DNA of 64,000 nucleotides from Alitta virens (Eukaryota > Annelida > Polychaeta > Phyllodocida > Nereididae): positions 21,118,912 to 21,182,911 of the forward strand of contig OW028585.1 of NCBI GenBank assembly GCA_932294295.1, in the 5' to 3' direction. A program made the position numbers and the translations under genes. Position 1 is the stretch's first letter; each line of letters opens with the position of its first letter. The notes beneath the pieces were generated by a model. It was given only the letters and a program-made list of their open reading frames with translations. It searched no databases and had not been told where the DNA came from. Of this stretch, positions 15,001 to 24,049 are shown piece after piece.

Positions 15001-18000
15001 CTGAATCCAGTTGATGATGTCACATTCAGATGATGTTATCAAACAATGCTTGGACCATTTGCCTGTGTTAATTACGAATCTCCGAACACCGAGGTAGTCT
15101 TGATATCATACAGACCTCAATGTTGGATGTTTTTTTTTGTTAGTTTTTTTTAATTTTACTGACTTTTGTGGATTCCAAAAGTTTATGTTTTAAATAACCA
15201 TTCAATCAAGCCTGTTTTCTCTCAAACCAGTTCTTTATGAGCATTGTAATCAGTTTTATGTGAATTTTAATATTCATTTTACAGTGCCAAGCTGTCCACT
15301 GGAAATGAGCAATGGCGAATTTGAACAGCGATGCACTGGTGAGGTGGGAACAACATGCCGCTTCACTTGTAAACCAGGATTCATAAAAGTTACGGACGAA
15401 CCATTGCGATGTGAGACGGGGAATGTGTGGAACCTTTTGGAGCATACTGTTTGCAGAGGTCAGTTGAAGAAAGGGAGTAATGAATAAATTATTATTCTGT
15501 GAGAAAGCCCATTTGCCTCATAAACCAAATTTAACCTAGTGTAGAAGTACACTACATTACCTCGGAGCAAATTCATTTCAAAAAGTAAATTCATCATAGG
15601 CACAAGCAACATACCGGGTGCATAAAAAGGCCTATCATACAACATGATTTTTATTAATTTTTTTATTATTATTAATATCTTTATTCATACTTATTAGTAT
15701 ACAACCATGAAATTGGATGTAAAATTAAGATATCATTTGAAAAGATTAATTCTATACAGACAATATATATTATAGTCTACAGGGTGCGCCATAAAAAATT
15801 GCACAAGCAGCTACTGCTACCTCTTTTGTTCTTACCTCAATTGACTGTAATCGCATGCAGCTGCAATCATACACACGAAAGTAATAATTGTCCTAAATTA
15901 TGTTTATAAATATATTTTCGTTTTTCCTCAAGAATTATAGATAATAGGGATCTAAATATAGCACATGCACACTTATCACACCTTCGGGTGATTTTCACCT
16001 CGGCTTTTGCAATATAAGCATTAGATTATGTCACTGATCATACAGATGTGTTACAGACACCTTTCTTGACCTTTGCCGCCAAAAATAGGGCAAATAGATT
16101 CATTTTTAATAAGAAGGTAGAGCATTGACACTTTTGAGGTGGAAAGTGCCATTTTGGATTTTGGTAAATTTTCTGTCTTTTCTGTCTAATTAACTGGCTA
16201 ATCCTCCTGAAAATCATGTGATTATTTCGAGATTAGTTGTAAATTCAAAAAGCCCTCTGGAATGCCATTATATTTCTCTGTTTTAATTTCATGACCTTGC
16301 TGAATCAAAACTGGAACCAACCTTCTTATCATCTAATACCTTGATATATATATGCACATATAAAAAACATTGAAGGAGGATTCTGTGCAAATATGATATT
16401 TTCTATGGCTTCAGAGGTGTAGTAACTAGGAAATATCTAATTTGTAAACTTTCTGCAACTAGAGACACCATGCAAGCAGACAGAAATTTGACTTCTGTGA
16501 TGTGTATCACTCAGAACAAGCCCTGCAGCATACACCCTCTCAATAATTCAGATACTGATATTGTCTAACATTATAAGATCACAAATATCACAATGACCAA
16601 TTGCTTATACCCCTAACTAAATGTGGCAAAACTTTAAAAGACTTCATAAGCATTTGAGTAACCTAGAGCTATCCTGAAAGTAGAGATGCCTTGTGCAAGT
16701 TTTTATGGCGCACCCTGTATGTGCTCTCTGGTCAGTTTGCACCCCATGATATTGTCTCTTGCTTGTGAGATTCACATTTCACATCAGATTTTCAGATTCA
16801 TTGCAGGCGCATCTGATGCGCTTGAGCACACGACCATCCATGTTCAAGTGTTCACATAAAACGTTAACATATGGTTGGTCAGCTGTATGGTATTAATCTG
16901 TAGTAGGATTTCCAACCTATGGATTTATTATACATTTAGGTCAAAACAAATCTGACCTAGAATTTTGTTCAAATCACGATTGGCGTAAGACAGATCACCC
17001 AAAATGTACCCATGCAACATGGTGTGTATGTATACTGTGGACTGGCAAGTCACATCATCTAAAAACTACCCTTCTTTTCAGAATATACTTGCCCGATTCT
17101 TTCGATACCCCAAGATGCAACAGTTGACGAGTCATGTCCTCTTAGCCCTGGTCCCAAACAGGTCTGCTACCACAACTGTAAGGTTGGATTTGAGCGCATC
17201 AGTGGCGACATCAGGCGGGAATGTGTCGCAAATGGTTTGCAGCTTTACTGGATGGGGGCGCCACTTGTTTGTAAAAGTAAGTTTAAACTGGGTAGCTTTT
17301 TAACTATTTAATCACTTGATATAAAAAATCTCTCCAAATGGCATTGACTAATATTAACCTTGTACGTATTATTTCCACGCGCAGGTGGTCCTGTGAACCA
17401 ACATTTAACATACTTACCAACATGTTTACTAAACATTGACATATTCTTTTACTTCAGCTCTTTATGAATTTTTCTGCAAAAGCATAACATGTATATGTGC
17501 CTAAATAACTTACAGTTTCTTGAAAACTTTTTGCAAACAACCCGTTAAAACTTAAGGAGGACAGCTTTCACTAAAAAAAACACGGAGTGTAGTTGACCCT
17601 ACAGTTAACATGTAGAGCACCTATGTCAAAACATTTCTGCTACTTTAACGACCCAGAGTGTTTATAATACCTTTCCGCTCTACATAGGAATTAGCCCCGG
17701 GAACTCGCAAGGGGCCTTTAGGGCTCTGTAGGTGACTTACCCCCTATAGAGAGTAAAATGTATCCTGTGAAGGGGAGTAAAGTTACTTTCCGATAGGCAA
17801 GAGTAGTTTACTCCCTTCATCAGGCACATTTAATTCACTTTCAATGGGATTCTTTTTAACATATCCATAATACTTGTAAGGTTAACTGTACAGGTTCGTT
17901 TTCCTGCGAGTGACTTTACGTTAACCGTAGTAGCACAATACTACCAACTAACACTTCGCACAAATTTTTCAACAATAGGAAGATTCTTCGATTCTGTCTG

Positions 18001-20130
18001 TCCACCTTTACCTAACCCATCACACACCATCTCTCTACCGTGGCGCTGCGCCGTCACCGACCAACCACCAGGCACCGTTTGCCAACATGTCTGCCACGAC
18101 GGATATGTGGCGACATCTGGGGACAGTCAAAGAGAATGTACGACTAACATTACCTGGAATGGGAGTCCGCTCAAGTGTGAATTTAGTTCTGGACACAGTA
18201 AGTTGGTATTCAACCGAGCATGATCGAGGGTGCAGTGGAAAATGGTGGTTGGTGATTATAAATGTAAATGTGTACCATGGTTTGGACTCCAAGCAGCCTG
18301 ACCATCTCATCATTATGCCTGCCTCTGACAGCTGGTGAATTAACTGTCTAAGCTTGAGACCAAGTAGACATATCATTCGAATCCAGGGAGAAAACAACAT
18401 GACATTTAAGATGGTGACACCCCCTAATACCATATTGGTGAATGGTGTTGATTTATTATACCTAGTCCCATAAGAGTGGATAGGATTGCCATTTACCCAT
18501 ATGGCAATCTTTCAGCAGGCAGATGCATCAAAAAAATCTGGATCACATTATGAAAATGACTGGCGAACGCATCCCATTCATAACATTAGTGCATTGATGT
18601 TGCAATACTGATGTTAGTAGTGCATGGCAAAAAAAAAAAAAAAAGAAAAAAACATTAATCTTGGCTTTCATTAATCAACTATGTCCACTATGCCTTCCTT
18701 GAATGCTGCCCCTGACTTTTGCCAGTTGTCAAGAGTATTATGTTGGACCTCTGTGAAAATATAATTTACTACTACAATGTATTACTATTACTACTAATAC
18801 TACATCTGCATGATGAAATTGCTTATGATACCAAATTTTCTCTTTGCAGGTGGAGAAAATAATATTCCAGTACCTGGAGCAGGTGAGCAAATTTTGACAA
18901 ATCACACAAAAAATTATTCACTCCAATTTTGATGCCAAATCAATCCGTAACTAGAAGAAAGATCCATTAGTGTAATTTACATCTTACAGTCAATGGCCAT
19001 GACTAATGGTTCACAATATGCACGTACTTTACGAATTATATTATAAATATGTTCAAGTGTTTCAATTTTCATGTCATTACCTCATCAATATAGACATTAC
19101 TGTTACACATGTATTCCAGTGAAATCAGAAGATAAGACGACTTTCATCGCCTTAATAGCAGGAATAGGAGGATCACTTTTGCTCATTATTCCAATAGTTA
19201 TCGGTGTCATATGCTATGTCGTCAGGTATGTAGGCTGATGAAATTGCAGTTCCTTGTTTGAACAAATTAGTTGCAATTGTTACCATAGTAGTAAAGTGCA
19301 ATTAAACAAAAGACCAAACGATTGCAAAAGATTGCCTCAAAGAGCAAGCTCATGTATTTAAAATACTTTAGTTTGATTTCCATAGTAGTTGGTCACAGTT
19401 GTATAAAGATTACCTGGAAAGTTATGGTATTTCTAGTAAGAAAGGCATTTAGTACAAAATTGTCTTTGCAGATAAAAATTCTGAATGCAATTCTGTTCCA
19501 TTAATTTTTAATTGGATAAGGGAAATACGTCAAATAACTGTTAATTTAAATGAAACTGATCTATATAACACTGATTTATGAATGGCCCTCTGACAATCGA
19601 GAAGGACACCTAGGTATCCATCGTGCAGAGCCGTGTTTGCCAGTGGGGTCAGAGTTCAAGGACTTTCAGGGCCAAATATATAAAGCAAAAGCATTTGGTT
19701 TAACATTTTTCAATGTCTTTCCAGGAAAAAAGACAAAAACGTATCGTCTAATGGCCAAGTTCGAGAAGCTAGCAACATGACAACTATGCCGCAGCCGGAT
19801 GGAGGTGTTATGCCCGGTGCGATGACTTACGATGTCGCATCGGATACGATAAACCTTGCATTCGACAATCCAGGATACGTTACACATCGAGATATTGAAT
19901 CTCAACCAGTCGGCCAATCAGCATCGAGTGCTCAAGCACAAGCTCTACCCCTACCGAAGAAGTCACCAATGGGTGACAAAGACAGTAACGCTAATTTGCA
20001 AAATAAATTAAACGGACAATATGCCAACCGTGACAGCGACGGATTTGAAAATGCCGTTTACGAGACACTGGGTGCCACTGGCGGAGAATATGAACCACTG
20101 CCAGACGTCAAAGAAATTACGCTAAAATGA
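830..20130 (+). CDS. LRP-like receptor: YWTD propellers/EGF, three sushi modules, TM, FDNPGY tail (5' partial)
   Basis: Multi-exon gene reconstructed by joining 29 exons with matching phases; its 5' end is upstream of the window. Visible order: last two blades of propeller 1, EGF; propeller 2 (six blades), EGF; propeller 3 (six), EGF; propeller 4 (six), EGF; three CCP/sushi modules; linker; transmembrane helix; about 130-residue tail with FDNPGY and a C-terminal YETL. Proteins of this class are endocytic or signalling receptors at the plasma membrane, with propeller-EGF pairs binding ligand. Four propeller-EGF pairs followed by three small modules is the LRP5/6 plan. Here the three modules are sushi, not LDLa, and no PPPSPxS motif is seen in the tail, so it is not a plain LRP5/6. 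More propellers could lie upstream. All introns use GT-AG except one GC-AG. Product class is certain; orthology is not. Confidence 0.9.
1336..1740. mobile_element. hAT-type MITE in intron, 8-bp target duplication
   Basis: Ends are inverted repeats beginning TAGGGCTGTACACC on both sides. The element is flanked by the perfect 8-bp duplication ATATTAAG (1328-1335 and 1741-1748). Length 405 bp, no coding capacity. Near the left end it holds a cluster of the palindromic unit ATACGTAT within CGATACGATACG repeats. The 8-bp duplication and TIR style fit the hAT superfamily. Confidence 0.88.
1940..2721. other. LRP-like intron, first part; nothing recognised
   Basis: Mixed-composition intron with no exon-like open frame that fits the neighbouring phases and no obvious terminal repeats. 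A locally GC-richer block lies at 2040-2260. It may be an old repeat, but I cannot assign it. Confidence 0.4.
2722..3000. mobile_element. Inverted-repeat element ending 26 bp before an exon
   Basis: The sequence from 2722 (CATACAGTTAGTTTAA...) reappears inverted at 2971-3000 (...TTAAACTAACTGTATG). The arms are about 30 bp with a few differences, around a 215-bp AT-rich centre. No coding capacity. It looks like a MITE; superfamily not determined. Confidence 0.7.
3027..5561 (+). CDS. LRP-like gene: propeller 2 and its EGF (exons 3027-3234, 3474-3707, 4455-4589, 4909-5026, 5180-5339, 5451-5561)
   Basis: Six blades can be read in order: VIWTE, MLYMID, NLYWTDA, MIWTDWG, RIFWVDN and ILMMSDQ. A six-cysteine EGF follows ([14 protein letters not shown] onward). 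The exon ending at 3234 uses a GC donor (CAG|GCAAGT); all others are GT. Phases agree at every junction. The YWTD signature is clear in blade 3 and degenerate elsewhere, as is usual in this family. Confidence 0.88.
4202..4381. mobile_element. Small TA-flanked MITE
   Basis: The left end reads CACCTTTTTCACGTGGCAGC and the right end is its imperfect complement (GCTGACGTGTGAAAAGGGTG). Both ends abut TA. At 180 bp with no coding capacity it fits a Tc1/mariner-like MITE. Confidence 0.7.
5849..10386 (+). CDS. LRP-like gene: propeller 3 and its EGF (exons 5849-5978, 6515-6666, 7578-7728, 8661-8798, 9101-9227, 9999-10164, 10258-10386)
   Basis: Blades read [34 protein letters not shown] and DYLAFTN. 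The EGF exon 10258-10386 follows, with the [12 protein letters not shown] pattern common to LDLR-family EGFs. All acceptors and donors are canonical and phases match. An arginine-rich patch ([12 protein letters not shown]) in the exon 9101-9227 lies between blades five and six. It contains RQPIQRRR, which resembles a dibasic cleavage context, but nothing here shows processing. Introns of this section are 0.1-0.9 kb and hold several small inverted-repeat elements and one SINE. Confidence 0.86.
6024..6144. repeat. Palindromic MITE, family A copy 1
   Basis: About 120 bp with ends that are inverted copies (CATAGACTGGGAAGCTATAC against ...AAGTTCCAGGTCTATG). It contains TGACGTCATG near the left arm and CCAATGGGAGTCCTGAATTC centrally. 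Related copies lie at 11428-11522 and 31261-31393. Confidence 0.65.
7260..7395. repeat. Palindromic MITE, family B copy 1
   Basis: The left arm CTAGAGGACACTACGACCGT is roughly complementary to the right arm ending ACGGTGTCAGTGACCTCTGG. The left arm leads into TATGATGATGTCA. The flanking GGGGAGAAAAA and internal TGATGATGTCA recur at 13458-13525, and similar sequence occurs at 29494-29590. Confidence 0.55.
9289..9410. repeat. Nearly perfect 122-bp palindromic element
   Basis: The first 29 bases (AGCCAGAACCACACGTTCAC...) are the inverted copy of the last 29 with about three differences. A/T runs fill the centre. It is an intronic foldback MITE with no coding capacity. Confidence 0.7.
9681..9850 (+). 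repeat. tRNA-Gly-derived SINE (family 1, copy 1)
   Basis: The head at 9681-9750 folds like a tRNA. The A-box region is TAGTTCAGTGGTAA, the anticodon-type stem-loop is GGTGGGCTTCCAACCACC, and the T-arm is GTTCAATTCCCGGCC. It resembles tRNA-Gly(TCC). The body runs on as AGTTGGATGGCTGTTTCATC to CAGTATGTAAAGCC. A second copy with the same body starts near 22010. Confidence 0.75.
10440..10620. repeat. Local GTTAACTAAC repeats in intron
   Basis: GGAGTTAACTAACAT...TGTTGGTTATATC occurs twice in direct orientation (about 10448 and 10588) and once inverted (GTTAGTTAACTCC at about 10526). The result is a small foldback-prone block. No coding capacity. Confidence 0.55.
10725..11001 (-). repeat. tRNA-derived SINE (family 2, copy 1)
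   Basis: Read on the minus strand, the element starts GCAGCTGGGTGGCCTAATGG, which contains an A-box. A B-box-like GGTTTGATCAGG follows. The body includes CATCCCAGCTGGATGTC and GTGTCTATGCTAAGGCAAG. The same body occurs at 22930-23165 (minus) and 29775-30057 (plus). Confidence 0.75.
11428..11522. repeat. Palindromic MITE, family A copy 2
   Basis: It shares with copy 1 the arms GGAAGCTAAACTTCAG / CTGGAGTTTAGTTTCC and the central CCATTGGTAAAGGCAGTTAC type sequence. It is diverged and lies in an LRP-like intron. Confidence 0.5.
11698..14875 (+). CDS. LRP-like gene: propeller 4 and its EGF (exons 11698-11820, 12448-12564, 12784-12958, 13278-13396, 13913-14037, 14297-14447, 14738-14875)
   Basis: Blades read [37 protein letters not shown] and NLFWTDW. 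An EGF with [21 protein letters not shown] follows. At 12784 the acceptor choice is fixed by frame: the alternative AG seven bases downstream gives an immediate stop. This is the last propeller; no further YWTD blades appear downstream. Confidence 0.86.
12026..12080. repeat. (TA)n-(GATA)n microsatellite
   Basis: An uninterrupted TA tract is followed by GATA units, then a short AT stretch. The downstream TTTTATTCATACACAGTACA resembles a truncated LINE 3' tail read in reverse. Confidence 0.8.
13455..13640. repeat. MITE, family B copy 2
   Basis: GGGGAGAAAAAGTACC, GACACTGTAGCAGATAAGTA and TGATGATGTCATC match the family B element at 7240-7395. It lies in the LRP-like intron between exons ending 13396 and starting 13913. 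Confidence 0.5.
15285..18197 (+). CDS. LRP-like gene: three sushi/CCP modules (exons 15285-15458, 17082-17276, 17979-18197)
   Basis: Each exon encodes one complement-control-protein (sushi) module, with cysteines and the late tryptophan in the usual order. Module 1 is [10 protein letters not shown] to HTVCR. Module 2 is CPILSIPQ to LVCK. Module 3 is CPPLPNPS to LKCE. One exon per module with identical phase 1 boundaries is the classic layout of shuffled CCP modules. They sit between the last EGF and the membrane, where LRP5/6 carry three LDLa repeats. A mariner-type MITE occupies most of the intron after module 1. Confidence 0.85.
15780..16717. mobile_element. Non-autonomous mariner-type element with 28-bp TIRs
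   Basis: The two ends are inverted repeats starting CAGGGTGCGCCATAAAAA. The first 28 bases match with one difference. TA flanks both sides (15778-15779 and 16718-16719). The 938-bp interior has no open frame of use and no DD(E/D) transposase motif that I can see. The TA target duplication and TIR style fit Tc1/mariner. Confidence 0.85.
17277..17978. other. LRP-like intron; nothing recognised
   Basis: A unique-looking intron. A short inverted pair around GGGGAGTAAAGTTAC and GTAGTTTACTCCC occurs at about 17775-17815. No exon-like frame is seen. Confidence 0.4.
18850..20130 (+). CDS. LRP-like gene: linker, transmembrane helix and cytoplasmic tail (exons 18850-18882, 19120-19225, 19725-20130)
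   Basis: A 33-bp linker exon is followed by an exon encoding a hydrophobic helix ([13 protein letters not shown] through VICYVV). The final exon starts with a basic stop-transfer stretch (RKKDK). The tail contains [10 protein letters not shown], which matches the FxNPxY clathrin-adaptor and PTB-binding motif of LDLR-family tails. It also has [10 protein letters not shown], a related motif with a YxxL signal, near the C terminus. The stop is TGA at 20128. The next AATAAA signals are near 20352 and 21310. I see no PPPSPxS repeats of the Wnt co-receptor type. Confidence 0.9.
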
Positions 20131-21417
20131 ACTTAATTATGGATTCCATATATACATTCATAATCTTAATAACCATAATTATGCTGCCATAACTTTACCA
20201 TGCAAAATTTTGATCACCACAAAATGTGACTTCATATAATACATGGAATATCTCGATATTTATGTTGGTGAATTGAACATACTCAAAGTCTATTTCATGC
20301 TGGCTAAAGGAATACTTTTAGTCAAATGTGCCAATATGAAAATGCAATTGCAATAAACATTCTTCAATGTTTTTCTAAGCAAGTGTCATCACTATACTAA
20401 CAAAATGAAAAACACTTTTTCATTAGAGTACAGGGTGCGGACTAAAATTTCGAATCACCACTTGCAGGGGTTGCAATTCTCTTCCATGTTATAACTGAAA
20501 CACTAAAGTAAAATCCAAAATAAATGTTCACTTGATTTTTGGTCTTATTTTTACATATATGTCACAGAGAAGCACAAAGTAGAAAAGTCAAATCCCAACT
20601 TTCTAACCCATAAAAAACACTTCTCTGAACTCAAATGAACTTCAAGTTTCCTATCTTTGCAATGATACTGCTTTGCCATTTTGTCATCATTATGGCCACT
20701 TGTTAAGCAGTATAACTTACAATTGAGAATATAGACATTTCTTTCCAAGAAGTGTTTTAATCAGCTAGAAAGTTGGGATTTGCATTTTTTGAAAACATTT
20801 CTGTCCATTTTAGCTGTCATGCCATTTTAACTGTCACACCATTTGTGGCAAAATATGACCAAAAATCAGGTAGCCATCTGTTCTTGATCGTACTGTAAAA
20901 GCATTCCATCTTTTAATATCATTTTGCTGGATCATCTCACAAAATCCTCAGCAGAGTAAGTGTTACAGGTGTGTCGGTTTGCACCCTTTATTTTGATCAG
21001 TATGGTTATACAGGATTCCCGGAGTATTTTTGATATATATATTTATGTACTCCATGACTGGGCATCATTCTATGCTGTCAAATCTATTTTCTTCATATAG
21101 AAAAGCTGGCAATTTCAAACTTCGTCCCGTCAAAAACTCCTATAAAGTGCCAGGAAAATCTCATTCTATTGTATGATAAAGCTTTTGATGCCGACTGTAA
21201 TATTATTCAGAATATAACCAGTATGATCCCTTTACTTGTGACGGAGATTTTTTAGCTTATGATGTAAAATATTACTTGTTATTATCAAACCAAAACATTT
21301 GTTGCATATGAATAAACTTCAGGGTGATTCACCCCAACTGTTATTTACTCTTGACATGAATCATTTCGTCATTATCGGTTGATTCGGCAGCCAAAGACAT
21401 TTCAATACAACCTAAAG
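20131..21417 (+). other. 3' UTR and downstream flank of the LRP-like gene
   Basis: Starts at the LRP-like stop codon. AATAAA signals occur near 20352 and 21310, so the transcript may end at either. The block beginning CAGGGTGCGGACTAAAATTT at 20434 resembles a mariner-type end, but I could not find a convincing partner. No second gene is visible. Confidence 0.5.
20589..20782. repeat. Inverted repeat, about 36-bp arms
   Basis: CAAATCCCAACTTTCTA at 20589 and its complement TAGAAAGTTGGGATTTG ending at 20782 form long arms. The pairing continues to ACACTTCT / AGAAGTGT. The loop is about 120 bp. It lies within the possible LRP-like 3' UTR and could fold in RNA, or it may be a small MITE. Confidence 0.65.
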
Positions 21418-21420
21418 GGC

Positions 21421-21896
21421 CTATCTCACATAGCAGAGTGACAATGCAGATTGATGCAGAGTGCCTACTAAATCAGGCAGTCGGGAATACTCGGCTTTGC
21501 ATGCCGACCACTCTGGAAAAGCTCGGAAATACTCAGCAACACTCGTAGACCGATCGTGAAATTTTAACATGTTTAAAACTTTCTAGGAGTGTCGCCGAGC
21601 AATTTTGCTCTAGTATTGCTCGGGATTTACACGGGGTCAACTCGCCATGCACTCGCCATTCACTCTGGGAGTACTCTTGGTCACTCTGGGAGTACTCTTG
21701 GTCATATGGAATGCTGTGTGGACGTGATTTCCTCGCCGAGTGGTCGGCGTGTAAAGAAGACAAGCAATCTGGGAGCAATCTAGGAGCAATCGGCGAGTCA
21801 TTGCTGACTTGCTTTTTCTAGGCATCAAATGACCAAGTGTGAAACCGATTCATCGATCGTCATTACTCTGCATCGTCACTCGGCTGTGTGAGATAG
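21421..21896. mobile_element. MITE with about 33-bp inverted ends
   Basis: The left end CTATCTCACATAGCAGAGTG and the right end (complement CTATCTCACACAGCCGAGTG) match over about 33 bp with a few changes. The interior holds a tandem 21-mer (CACTCTGGGAGTACTCTTGG plus T) twice at 21661-21702 and several GCAATC and CTCGCC units. I could not fix a target duplication, so the superfamily is open. Confidence 0.7.
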
Positions 21897-22009
21897 TGGC
21901 TTAAGACAATGAGAGCAGGGACCTAACTCTGCCGTTACACTCTTGGCTGCCAACCTCGGGGTCCTAGTGGACCTGGGGAACTGAATACACATTGCCTGGG
22001 CATCCGGCT

Positions 22010-22220
22010 GGGGGCCTAGCTCAGTGGCAGCACGATTCCCAGTCAAGCCTAAGTTGGATGGCTGTTTCATCCATCATTGCATTGCCATGGTCCCTGCCTG
22101 TCCTTATTAGCCCATCAGGTGCAGAAATACAGGATGTAAAGCCATAATCAACCCACCAACCGCTTGGCATCTGCCTGTCCTGCTCAGCCCTCTCTGGTGC
22201 AAAAAAAAGGGATGTAAAGC
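22010..22220 (+). repeat. tRNA-derived SINE (family 1, copy 2)
   Basis: The body matches copy 1 from AAGTTGGATGGCTGTTTCAT to CAGGATGTAAAGCC. The tRNA-like head is shortened: CTAGCTCAGTGGCAGCACGA is followed directly by the T-arm-like segment, so the anticodon arm is missing. Confidence 0.7.
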
Positions 22221-22287
22221 CCACCCCCCTAAGAACAGCATGTTTAAATATCAAGTCTGAAATTGGATAACCGAAGGTCTGTTTCGA

Positions 22288-22375
22288 TGTTTTATTTGTT
22301 CACCGTATGTAGTATTTCAATACGGTTAGTACATTACATAAACAATAAAAGACATAAGCATACTGTGTCTGAACA
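22288..22375. repeat. Dispersed repeat, copy 1
   Basis: GATGTTTTATTTGTTCACCG and the following 65 bases recur almost unchanged at 39045-39118. The polyadenylation-like TTTATT and the TA-rich end suggest a LINE tail in reverse orientation, but the source element is not identifiable here. Confidence 0.6.
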
Positions 22376-22929
22376 TCAAATCTTCAACCAGGCCTCTCTG
22401 CAGGAGAGGGTCTGACGGATATTAGAGGAGCAAGAATCCTCCTGGGGATAGTAAGGAATTTGCAGCAGATACATTTATATTAATCATAAGAACATCAACA
22501 GATTCGAGACTTTTCAAAGATAGGTAGTAGGTAGTGTTATTGTTTAACGCCTCATCAGCACCTGAGTGGGCTATGTAGAGGCTCTCTAGGGTAAGATTGA
22601 ATATCTATAGTTGGTAGAAGAAACCAGAATCATGTAAAAAATCAATAAGTGTCTGCAGTGGATAGCTGGAGCAGCTTGTGCAATGCGCACTGTTCTGTTT
22701 TAGCCACTTGGGATAGCTCGAGGACTTCACCCCAAGTGTTTCCACCCTCGCGGCGTGGAGGCCCAGGACCTCCAAGGGCGAGACTTTTCAAAGAACTAAT
22801 TGACCTATTTCACCGCGTATGGCAGTGAGTATTAAATTCTGTCAGACCCTCTCCTGCAGAAGGGCCTGAGGGTCTGCATTCAGACTAGTCTCAATGTCGA
22901 TGTCTAAATGCTACTGGTCTAAAGCTTAA

Positions 22930-23165
22930 AGTCAGCTCGTATGACTAGCCGCCAGAGGCAGACGTAATTAACACATCTGAGGTGATAAGGCCTGGAGTGC
23001 AAACCATGTTAATTATACATTTACCCCATTAGTGGTCTTTTACTTGGTTCACCATAGACACCAAGTACTTGGCCCTTTCAGTTTAGAGACTGACATCCAG
23101 CTGAGATATATCTCATGAAACGGGACCTTCAGCAGAACTAGCCAATGTGGAATTGGTGGATGCTA
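22930..23165 (-). repeat. tRNA-derived SINE (family 2, copy 2)
   Basis: The minus-strand body matches the copy at 10725-11001, including GCATCCACCAATTC near the head and TTAATTACGTCTGCCTCTGG near the tail. It is diverged and truncated at the head. Confidence 0.65.
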
Positions 23166-23169
23166 GCTA

Positions 23170-24040
23170 AAGTGGCATTATTTCATGGATTTTGCTCATA
23201 CCAATGCCAGGAAATGCTTTCATTCCACTAATTTTCACATCACTCAGAAAATATCAAGAAATTTAGCTCCATGCGATGGACCAGCACAAAAATTTAGCTC
23301 ACGGTACATTTTGAAGCCACTCACCCAGTGCACATCAGCTGGACAGCCATGCTGACTACTTTCCCACCCAAAGACAACTTTAGCAAGATGCGAGTCTCAG
23401 CTTTCGCTTTTAGGTGTGGCTCAGGGTGAAGGACACGAGGTCTTTGCTGTGGCCAAAAGCATGCACCTGTTATGTAAAAACGATGTTCTGGGTTTAAGTC
23501 AGCTCCATCATTGTGAACACGTCTGCCATATTTACATTTTACAACCTTCGTGGGCCAATCCAGAGTTTCACTCAACTCTTTGGGCTAATTTTTAGCTTTG
23601 AACGCCAAGTTAGAGTTCACACCAGTGCCATCACTGTGGTTGCCTATTACCAACAGCTGACTCCTTCATGTCATGGTGGCCAGGTAGACAATTCAACAGC
23701 CCCTACTCTGATCTGTAATCAGCAGACAAAGTCCTTGACCACAAAACCATGACATAATATATATTAGTAACAATCTCATAAATCGGGACACTGCTTGACC
23801 TTCTAAAATCCATAACTTGTAAACTACATTGATAAATGCAGTGAACACAGAGCCATAGATAATCTGATAAGTTGGAATTTGCATCAAAATACGGAAGCAT
23901 CTGAATGACTGGTAGCTTGTTTATGGCCCCGTATAATCTGCCACACTACAATTAAGATGAAATTCACATGCTGGTACAGCTTAGCAATTTCATATTGACA
24001 TTTAATACTTATGAATAAGTTCAAAATAACATATTAGTTA
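23170..24040. other. Intergenic, nothing recognised
   Basis: No open frame with recognisable motifs on either strand and no clear terminal repeats. Composition is average for the window. Confidence 0.4.
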
Positions 24041-24043
24041 CAC

Positions 24044-24049
24044 TTTATT
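24044..24049 (-). promoter_or_regulatory. Candidate poly(A) signal of the receptor kinase gene
   Basis: AATAAA on the minus strand, 4.4 kb past the receptor stop codon. It is the last signal before recognisable repeats resume below 24.0 kb, so it could close a long 3' UTR. Earlier signals may be used instead; this is inference only. Confidence 0.3.

Noticed and set aside
830..20130. Calling the gene LRP5, LRP6 or LRP1
   Set aside because: Sushi modules replace LDLa, the tail lacks PPPSPxS, and the 5' part is missing; no single orthologue can be named.
20434..20990. Second mariner-type element starting CAGGGTGCGG
   Set aside because: The only candidate right end (TTTGCACCCTTTA near 20975) pairs too poorly with the left end.
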